A DNA stretch of 7,527 nucleotides from Sulfurospirillum sp. (GTDB lineage Bacteria > Campylobacterota > Campylobacteria > Campylobacterales > QNZT01): the NCBI GenBank assembly GCA_003978455.1, contig QNZT01000078.1:1-7527 (forward strand), written 5' to 3'. A program made the position numbers and the translations under genes. Shown here piece after piece: positions 1 through 4,508 of this stretch. Within the stretch, counting starts at the first letter, position 1; each line of letters opens with the position of its first letter. Under the pieces are notes generated by a model. That model worked only from the letters and a program-made list of their open reading frames with translations, was not told the origin of the DNA and did no database searches.

Positions 1-296
1 CTCAGCTTAAGTTCACTGTTAAGTATTGTAAACTGATGACCATATAGCCTCAGCTTAAGTTCACTGTTAAGTATTGTAAACTGATGACCATATAGCCTCA
101 GCTTAAGTTCACTGTTAAGTATTGTAAGCTGATAAACAAATAGCCTCACAGAAACTTCATTGTGCAGTATTGTCAACTGATGGCTATTGTCAAATAGCCT
201 CACGTTAATTTCACTGTTCAGTATTGTCAACTGATGAATAAATAGCCTCACGTTAAGTTCACTGTTCAATTTTGTCAACTGATGACCAAATATCAT
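1..296 (-). other. Open minus-strand frame through the repeats, partial (16-residue repeat)
   Basis: On the minus strand one frame is open from base 344 to the left edge, with an ATG at 296-294. It reads as tandem copies of a 16-residue unit close to LFGHQLTILNSELNVR, ending as LYGHQFTILNSELKLR in the leftmost copies. Conserved positions are H-Q, T-[IK]-L, E and the final R. The 54-bp unit changes the length by a multiple of three and keeps the frame. An in-frame TAG at 347-345, inside the inverted segment, closes the frame upstream. The other frames of the unit that I checked contain stops. I do not recognise the repeat. A 48-bp satellite is divisible by three, so an open frame may be accidental. 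It could also be the end of a eukaryotic or phage repeat protein. Low confidence as a real gene. Confidence 0.2.
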
Positions 297-324
297 CACA
301 GAAACTCCACTGTTCAGTATTGTC

Positions 325-361
325 AACTGATGACCAAATAGAGGCTATTTGGTCATCAGTT
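325..361. repeat. Perfect 17-bp inverted repeat within the array
   Basis: The left arm 325-341 (aactgatgaccaaatag) and right arm 345-361 are exact reverse complements separated by three bases (agg). The right side also pairs with the next direct copy: 342-359 is the exact reverse complement of 381-398, with a 21-base loop. A piece of the repeat unit has thus been inserted in reverse orientation between two direct units. Such a head-to-head junction can arise by fold-back or template switching during replication, or by joining of reads. Confidence 0.9.
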
Positions 362-590
362 CACTTTTCAGTATTGTCATCTGATGACCAAATAGCCTTT
401 AAGTTCACTGTTCAGTATTAACTGATGAACAAAATAAGGGCCTCACCTAAAGGTCACTGTTCATACGGTCCACCAATGAACAATTGGCCACCTAAGGGTT
501 AACTACTACTGTTCGTGTAGTCAACTAATGAGAAAATGACCTCGCCAAAGGTTGAGTATTCATTTAATCAGCTAAATAAAATCCTGGCAT

Positions 591-860
591 CACAGAAGAC
601 GTTGTCTTCGATCAAGTGTGCGGAGCTGTCATCAGCACTGGTGGGGAAACTGTTTTCTCTCTAGGTGGCTCGTCAGCTATTGATTGAGGTTGTGCGTGGT
701 GGCCGATCGTAATTTGTTTTCGGTGTCGAGCTTTTCGGGCTCATTGCTTCCACTCGGGTGCAGCCATCTGATGTCACGCTAACTGATGTTTGATCAGGGT
801 GGTTAAGGTTCCACATGCACCCGCGCGTACATTCTACACGCGTGCGTACGGTATGTCTAT
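591..860. other. No supported gene; spacer up to the junction with bacterial coding DNA
   Basis: This stretch holds no repeat unit and no reading frame I recognise. It contains a short perfect hairpin, gaagac-gtt-gtcttc, at 595-609. Around 821-850 it becomes rich in CG/GT steps, with the palindromes cacgcgtg and cgtacg. The minus strand has an open frame (1026-673) that crosses into the OmpA gene as its shadow, and I do not support it as a gene. The OmpA reading frame is open back to a TAA at 804-806, but its residues look like the coiled-coil protein only from about 852-861 onward, which places the apparent breakpoint near 840-860. Confidence 0.6.
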
Positions 861-1787
861 GTTCAGCAGGATCTGGCTCAGCAACGTGCGGCACTGGGAG
901 CGAGTGAAACTGCCCTGCAACAGACGAGTGACAAAGTAAAACTTCTGCGAAAAAAGCTTCAGGAGAGTATCTCCAAACTCTCCGCAACCGAAGCCGAGAA
1001 AGCGGCACTTTCACAAAAACTGGCACTCAGCGGCAGTGAAGTCGCTAAACTCAAAGCACTCATTTTGGATTATGAGCGTAGCGGGGATGAGATGCAGCAA
1101 AAGATCGCCTCCCTCGAAAACAGTCTCAGTACAATGGAAAACAATGTTTCGGGTATGCAAAACGTACTGATGCTCAAAGATGAAGAGATCGCGGCACTGG
1201 GGAAAAAACTGCTGCAACAGAGCATCGCACACCAGCAACTGGTCGATGAACTCAATATCACTAAAATGCGCATCAAAAACCTGACCGGTATCCGTATCAA
1301 AGTGGTTTCCAAACTAAAAGAGACACTGGGGGATTCGATTCAGATCGACCCCAAAAGCGGGGCGATGCGCTTTGCCTCAAATATCCTCTTCAACCAGGGT
1401 GAATACACCCTCAAACCCGGTGCCCGAAGAGAACTTCAGCGAATCCTGCAAAAGTATATCCAGACACTTCTGCTTGATCCCGAAATACGCGAGTATATCG
1501 AAGGTATCACGATCGAAGGACATACTGATAGCGTCGGCGGATACCTTTACAATCTCGCACTCTCCCAGAAAAGGGCGCTCGAAGTGATGAAGTTTCTTTA
1601 CAAAAGTGATCCGGAAAATAGCGATCTCTATGCCAAATATCTCAGTGCCAGCGGACGCTCCTACTCTGATCTGATATATGATGACTTCGGCATAGAGGAC
1701 AAAGAAGCCTCCAGACGCATCGAGATTAAGTTTCGCATCAAAAACGAAAAAGCGATCAAAGAGCTGGAAAAGTTTCTGGAGCATTGA
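861..1787 (+). CDS. OmpA/MotB-like peptidoglycan-binding protein with long coiled coil, 5'-truncated
   Basis: The frame is open from 807, reads as coding from about 861, and ends with TGA at 1785-1787. No ATG or GTG lies in frame. The only usual start is TTG at 1065 (240 residues), which cuts into the coiled coil and has no good ribosome site, so I take the gene as lacking its real 5' end. The first 130 or so residues are Q/A/L/E/K-rich coiled coil (QQDLAQQRAALGASE, then KLxExISKLSATEAEKAAL). The C-terminal half is an OmpA domain with FNQGEYTLKPGA, the GHTD-xx-G-x(4)-N-xx-LSxxRA core that binds diaminopimelate of peptidoglycan, and the closing RRIEIKF. Family members anchor envelope complexes or serve as stators beside MotA/TolQ-type channels. 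The missing N-terminus would carry the membrane segment, so stator and plain anchor cannot be told apart. A ZorB-like role is possible but no zor partner is visible. Confidence 0.85.
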   Translation, partial: VQQDLAQQRAALGASETALQQTSDKVKLLRKKLQESISKLSATEAEKAALSQKLALSGSEVAKLKALILDYERSGDEMQQKIASLENSLSTMENNVSGMQNVLMLKDEEIAALGKKLLQQSIAHQQLVDELNITKMRIKNLTGIRIKVVSKLKETLGDSIQIDPKSGAMRFASNILFNQGEYTLKPGARRELQRILQKYIQTLLLDPEIREYIEGITIEGHTDSVGGYLYNLALSQKRALEVMKFLYKSDPENSDLYAKYLSASGRSYSDLIYDDFGIEDKEASRRIEIKFRIKNEKAIKELEKFLEH

Positions 1788-1789
1788 AA

Positions 1790-1921
1790 ATGAAAAAAGA
1801 GAAGTTTGAAGTCTATGCCCCCGTCCACCTCCGCCGACTTCGGTTTGAGATCAAAAAGTTTCTGGAGTTGAAGGAAAAAGAGAAAAAAGGGGTTTTTGGG
1901 CGACTGTTTGGAAAGGATTAA
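1790..1921 (+). CDS. Small basic protein of 43 residues, unknown function
   Basis: ATG at 1790 lies two bases after the OmpA stop, with GGAG at 1778-1781 as a well-spaced ribosome site inside the end of the OmpA gene, so the two are probably translated in sequence from one transcript. The product starts MKKEKFEVYAPVHLRRL and is dominated by K, R, E and F. The middle (FEIKKFLELKEKEKK) should be a charged helix, and the tail GVFGRLFGKD is short and amphipathic. There is no signal peptide or membrane segment. Its TAA overlaps the stop of the convergent yehS-like gene. I do not recognise a family. The ribosome site, position and absence of other coding sense in the gap support it as real. It could still be a spurious short frame. 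Confidence 0.5.
   Translation: MKKEKFEVYAPVHLRRLRFEIKKFLELKEKEKKGVFGRLFGKD
1918..1921. other. Shared TTAA: overlapping stops of convergent genes
   Basis: The TAA of the small plus-strand gene (1919-1921) and of the yehS-like gene (minus, 1920-1918) overlap in the palindrome TTAA. There is no room for an intrinsic terminator between the genes, so each transcript must run into the other gene or end inside it. Confidence 0.85.
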
Positions 1922-2385
1922 AGCATATCTCTTTCACAAATCTCCAGTCCCTCCAGAAACAGCTGGAGTATCGAGTCCGGGCAGAGGCGGAACTTTTTGT
2001 GATCTTCTTTGCGAAAGAGTGCGCTGAGTTCTCCTTTGGTGATGTCGATATCGACTGCGTGAAATATAGCAAAGAGATCTGCCTCTTTCAGATCGTAAGC
2101 GATACGCACTTTTTTGAGGATGAGGTTGTTGGTGAGGGCGACAGGGGTGTCGTCAGCTGTTTTCTTGTCGGATGGTCCGCGTTTGTAGATGATCAGACCA
2201 TCCAGAAAGTGTCCGAGTGCTTCCGCTCCACAGTCGAGATAGTGTTTGTCTCCTGGGTCGGCGAGGTAGCCTTCCAGCCGTGCTGATGGTATCTCCAGAC
2301 CTCCGAGTTTGAAGATCTCCAGCATCTCTTCATGAGAGAGTGCTTCTATGTTTTGCACTTTTTTGAGTATTTCATTTTTTGTCAT
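1918..2385 (-). CDS. yehS: DUF1456 / YehS family protein
   Basis: The 155-residue product matches my memory of the DUF1456 family (E. coli YehS, about 156 residues) over its whole length. It has two copies of one alpha-helical domain. The first, about residues 4-70, runs from NEILKKVQNIEAL to FLDGLIIYKRG. The second, about 84-150, runs from NNLILKKVRIAYDL to FLEGLEI. Each contains an N-x-I-L-KKV opening, a [DH]-K-x(3) segment and a closing F-L-[DE]-GL helix. A linker with SDKKTADDTP joins them. It is a cytosolic protein with no signal or membrane segment, and no biochemical function is firmly known to me. ATG at 2385-2383 lacks a strong ribosome site (only cttcttg precedes it). The gene is convergent with the small protein, sharing TTAA at 1918-1921, and divergent from the HTH gene at 2449. 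Confidence 0.88.
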   Translation of the reverse strand: MTKNEILKKVQNIEALSHEEMLEIFKLGGLEIPSARLEGYLADPGDKHYLDCGAEALGHFLDGLIIYKRGPSDKKTADDTPVALTNNLILKKVRIAYDLKEADLFAIFHAVDIDITKGELSALFRKEDHKKFRLCPDSILQLFLEGLEICERDML

Positions 2386-2448
2386 GCAAGAAGTTTAGCA
2401 GACTCTTTGTAAAATTTGCAATAACAATGATCACAGGGGGGAGTCAAA
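2386..2448. promoter_or_regulatory. Divergent intergenic region with imperfect dyad; strong ribosome site for the HTH gene
   Basis: These 63 bases separate two divergent genes and must hold any promoters for both. An imperfect 15-bp dyad, TTGTAAAATTTGCAA at 2407-2421, lies in the middle, with one mismatch pair, and could be an operator for the adjacent HTH protein. On the minus strand TTGCAA and TAAACT lie 18 bases apart, each matching four of six sigma-70 consensus bases. No convincing plus-strand -35 is seen. GGGGGAG at 2436-2442 is a strong ribosome site six bases before the ATG at 2449 and fixes that start. Promoter calls here are weak inference. Confidence 0.35.
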
Positions 2449-2727
2449 ATGGAAAAAGTAACGGTGAAAGAGTATGCCAGAAGGCACAAACTGAGCATCT
2501 ACAATGTCATCAAAATGACCAGAGAGGGGAAGCTCAAAAGTGAAAAAGTGGAGGAGAACGGCAAAGAGGTTGTTTATATCCTGATAGATGAAGCCTCCGA
2601 GGAGCAGGTTGCCGAAGGGATCATCCCTCAAAATCCTCCCACTTCACTGAAAGAGGAAAATCTGCTTCTCAAAGCGGAGATCAAACGACTCAAAGAGGAG
2701 CTGACAAAATGCAAACGAAGAAGATGA
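2449..2727 (+). CDS. Small MerR/excisionase-like HTH protein with C-terminal coiled coil
   Basis: The 92-residue product begins with a winged-helix/MerR-type element: VTVKEYARRHKLSIYNVIKM at residues 4-23, followed by a basic REGKLKSEKVEENGKEVVYI segment resembling the wing. A linker (about 45-65, acidic then proline-rich) leads to a leucine heptad coil at about 66-86 (LKEENLLLKAEIKRLKEEL) and a basic end, KCKRRR. This suggests a dimeric DNA-binding protein of the kind that reads one short site, as excisionases and small MerR-like regulators do. It lacks the effector domain of full MerR regulators. Its last 19 bases overlap the start of the symporter gene, so the two are surely co-transcribed, and it may control that operon, perhaps through the dyad at 2407-2421. 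Known: the fold type. Inferred: the target. Confidence 0.72.
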   Translation: MEKVTVKEYARRHKLSIYNVIKMTREGKLKSEKVEENGKEVVYILIDEASEEQVAEGIIPQNPPTSLKEENLLLKAEIKRLKEELTKCKRRR

Positions 2728-4058
2728 CACTCACTACCAAAGTTATCATCGGGATGGTGGCGGGTATCGTCACCGGACTGATGCTTAATGCCCTGGGGCT
2801 GAACAGTGCGGAAAGTTTTGTCGGAAACTATCTGGTACTGGGACTTTTTCATGTTGTCGGGACGATGTTCATCACTGCGCTGAAGATGCTGGTCGTGCCG
2901 CTGGTGCTCTTTTCACTCATCAGCGGTGTGCTGGGGATCGGAGACATCGGGCAGCTGGGCAAAGTAGGCGCGAAGTCGTTTGCACTTTATCTGCTGACCA
3001 CTGCGATCGCTATTGCCGTGGGGATCACGATCGCTGTATTCAGCGGTGTGGGTGAGGGGGCAAATCTGACCAGTGCGGCAACTTTTGCAGCCAAAGAAGC
3101 GCCGCCGCTCTCACAGGTGCTGATCGATATCATCCCGTCCAACATCATCGACGCGATGGCGGAGGGGAAGATGTTGCAGATCATCTTTTTCTCCATCCTG
3201 CTGGGGATTTCGATCCTCATGACAGGCGAAAAGGCCAAACCGCTTGTCAGCGGCATAGAGATCATGAACGAAGTGATGATGAATATGGTCAATGTGATTA
3301 TGGCAGTTGCTCCCTATGCCGTCTTTGCGCTTATTGCCAAAGCGATTGCCAGCCTCGGACTCGATCTTTTGATGAATCTGGCAGGTTATGTGATAGTATT
3401 GATCATCGCGCTGATGGTGCATCTGTTCGGTACACTGATGGGCATACTCAAACTCTTTACCGGTCTCAATATCCGGATGATGCTGAAAAAACTACGTGAT
3501 GTGCAGATATTTGCCTTCTCCACCTCCAGCTCCAACGCGACCATACCGGTGACACTGCGCACAGTGACAGAGAGGCTGGGTGTCGATAACTCCGTCGCCT
3601 CTTTCACTGTGCCTTTCGGTGCGACGATCAACATGGACGGCACCGCGATCATGCAGGGTGTCGCTACAGTCTTCATCGCCAATGCGTACGGTGTCGATCT
3701 GGGACTCAGCGGTTATCTGACCGTGATCATGATGAGCGTGCTCGCCTCCATCGGTACGGCGGGTGTACCGGGAGTGGGGCTGATCATGCTTTCGATGGTC
3801 TTTACGCAGGTGGGACTTCCGGTAGAGGGGATAGGACTCATCCTCGGTGTGGATAGACTGCTCGACATGATCCGCACCGCCGTTAATGTCTCCGGCGACG
3901 CCACTGTCTCGGTCATCGTCGCCAAAAGTGAAAAGAAGTTTGATCCGAAAATCTACAACGACCCCGATGCCGGTATTTTAACCGAGGCAGATATTCACAT
4001 CGATGAGAAAGTGGAAGAGGAGTTGGCGGAAGTGGTAGAAAAGACGCATGATAAATAA
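2709..4058 (+). CDS. Dicarboxylate/amino acid:cation symporter (DAACS/SLC1 family), probably glutamate/aspartate
   Basis: This 449-residue inner-membrane symporter is full length for the GltPh/GltP fold. Visible signatures are the HP1 serine motif STSSSNATIP (271-280), NMDGT in TM7 (308-312), the HP2 tip SIGTAGVPG (347-355) and TM8 with D382, D386, R389, T390, N393 and D397. These line up with GltPh D390, D394, R397, T398, N401 and D405. Arg389 binds the side-chain carboxylate. Asp386 fits the residue that holds the substrate amino group, which as I recall is serine in C4-dicarboxylate carriers of the DctA type, so an acidic amino acid is the likelier substrate. N310/D312 equivalents (N308, D310) indicate sodium coupling. 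The acidic tail after 411 is cytosolic. ATG 2709 is favoured by GAGGAG at 2695-2700; a second ATG at 2724 overlaps the upstream stop as ATGA. No strong terminator follows. Confidence 0.93.
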   Translation: MQTKKMTLTTKVIIGMVAGIVTGLMLNALGLNSAESFVGNYLVLGLFHVVGTMFITALKMLVVPLVLFSLISGVLGIGDIGQLGKVGAKSFALYLLTTAIAIAVGITIAVFSGVGEGANLTSAATFAAKEAPPLSQVLIDIIPSNIIDAMAEGKMLQIIFFSILLGISILMTGEKAKPLVSGIEIMNEVMMNMVNVIMAVAPYAVFALIAKAIASLGLDLLMNLAGYVIVLIIALMVHLFGTLMGILKLFTGLNIRMMLKKLRDVQIFAFSTSSSNATIPVTLRTVTERLGVDNSVASFTVPFGATINMDGTAIMQGVATVFIANAYGVDLGLSGYLTVIMMSVLASIGTAGVPGVGLIMLSMVFTQVGLPVEGIGLILGVDRLLDMIRTAVNVSGDATVSVIVAKSEKKFDPKIYNDPDAGILTEADIHIDEKVEEELAEVVEKTHDK

Positions 4059-4077
4059 AGTAATGTTTATCATTATC
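4059..4077. promoter_or_regulatory. Candidate Fur box
   Basis: The sequence agtaatgtttatcattatc matches the classical 19-bp Fur consensus GATAATGATAATCATTATC at 15 of 19 positions, with the right half-site atcattatc perfect. It begins right after the symporter stop and lies about 20 bases upstream of a TATAGT element at 4098-4103, a position where bound Fur would block polymerase. Against it: the stretch is AT-rich, and Campylobacterota Fur sites known from Helicobacter and Campylobacter diverge somewhat from this consensus. Part of it also pairs with the end of the symporter gene (ATGATAAA 4048-4055 with TTTATCAT 4066-4073), an AT-only hairpin without a T-run. Confidence 0.4.
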
Positions 4078-4090
4078 TTTCATTAATGTA

Positions 4091-4123
4091 AGTGCGGTAT
4101 AGTGCGGGTTGTAATGATACAAT
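4091..4123 (+). promoter_or_regulatory. Probable promoter region of the nifX-like/cytochrome/MFS operon
   Basis: TATAGT at 4098-4103 (five of six bases of the -10 consensus) and TACAAT at 4118-4123 are both possible -10 elements. Neither has a good -35, which is common in Campylobacterota. The first lies between two copies of agtgcgg (4091-4097 and 4101-4107) spaced one helical turn apart. The second is part of a TTGTA-atga-TACAA inverted repeat (4109-4122). Both arrangements could be regulator sites. Which element is used cannot be decided by eye. Confidence 0.3.
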
Positions 4124-4134
4124 ATTTATCAAAT

Positions 4135-4141
4135 GGGAGGG
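4135..4141 (+). promoter_or_regulatory. Ribosome binding site deciding the start of the NifX-like gene
   Basis: GGGAGGG lies six bases before ATG 4148. An in-frame ATG at 4133 overlaps this site and has no ribosome site of its own, so 4148 is the real start and the five extra N-terminal residues (MGGNN) are not translated. Confidence 0.8.
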
Positions 4142-4147
4142 AACAAC

Positions 4148-4501
4148 ATGAGAGTAGCTATACCGGTTAAAACCGATGGGGAAAATCCGATCGTTTCGCC
4201 GCTTTTCGGCAAAGCGAAATGGTTTGCGTTTGTCGAGGATGGCAAAATCAGTGTGGAAAAGAATGAAGCCAAAGGCGGTATTCGCGTAGTGGATTGGCTG
4301 CTGGAGAAAGATCTCGATGCGCTGATCGTCCAGCATATGGGCGATTCACCCTATACGTATCTTAAAGAGGCGAGTGAGATCGCTGTTTTCTTTGCGGGAG
4401 AGGAGCGCATCAGCGTCGAAGAGGTGATGCAAAAATTTGACGATGAGACACTGACGATCATTGACGATACCAATTCTGATATCTATATACGGCAGCACTA
4501 G
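4148..4501 (+). CDS. NifX/NifB-C-terminal-like (dinitrogenase FeMo cofactor biosynthesis superfamily) protein
   Basis: The 117-residue product opens with MRVAIPVKTDGENPIVSPLFGKA, the typical start of the small RNase-H-like fold of the NifX/NifY/NifB-tail superfamily (PF02579, COG1433). In nitrogen fixation these domains hold iron-molybdenum or iron-sulfur cofactor precursors. Many stand-alone members, like this one, occur away from nif genes and have no proven role. The core ends near residue 85 (IAVFFAGE), followed by a short acidic tail to IRQH. There is no cysteine, so any metal binding would rely on other residues such as His63-Met64. The cytosolic protein begins a tight operon: its TAG is followed after seven bases by the cytochrome lipoprotein gene. 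A Fur-like site upstream would fit an iron-linked role. No nif genes are in the window, so nitrogen fixation should not be inferred. Confidence 0.8.
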   Translation: MRVAIPVKTDGENPIVSPLFGKAKWFAFVEDGKISVEKNEAKGGIRVVDWLLEKDLDALIVQHMGDSPYTYLKEASEIAVFFAGEERISVEEVMQKFDDETLTIIDDTNSDIYIRQH

Positions 4502-4508
4502 AATTTTC

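Larger units (their letters stand above)
1..590. repeat. Decaying tandem repeat array, 48-bp unit
   Basis: Units begin at 1, 49, 97, 145, 199, 247 and 295. The first two are identical, the third differs at a few bases, the fourth is 54 bp through a 6-bp insertion, and the next three are 48 bp again with scattered substitutions. After 342 the array contains an inverted piece and then units that lose length and identity (about 397-440, 441-487, 488-539, 540-590) until the pattern fades. A shared core is ttcactgttcagtattgtc followed by aactgatga. Units abut directly with no unique spacers, so this is not CRISPR. Homogeneous units at one side and diverged units at the other are typical of the edge of a satellite-like array kept uniform by unequal exchange. 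The array runs off the left edge, so its full size is unknown. Nothing ties it to the bacterial genes to the right. Confidence 0.93.

Noticed and set aside
1..590. CRISPR array
   Set aside because: The 48-bp units abut each other, and the less conserved part of each unit is still clearly related between copies, so there are no unique spacers; no cas gene is in the window.
673..1026. 117-residue minus-strand frame
   Set aside because: Its N-terminal half is the antisense shadow of the OmpA-like coiled coil and it crosses the apparent junction. The part to the left shows no family I recognise.
861..1787. Zorya-type defence component (ZorB)
   Set aside because: The OmpA/MotB fold and coiled coil would be compatible, but the MotA-like partner is cut off or absent and the downstream genes are a tiny protein and yehS, not zorC/zorD/zorE.
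4048..4073. Intrinsic terminator after the symporter gene
   Set aside because: The ATGATAAA/TTTATCAT hairpin is almost purely AT, overlaps the stop codon and has no T-run after it.
4148..4501. Evidence of nitrogen fixation
   Set aside because: Stand-alone NifX-like domains are widespread outside nif clusters, and no other nif gene is present here.
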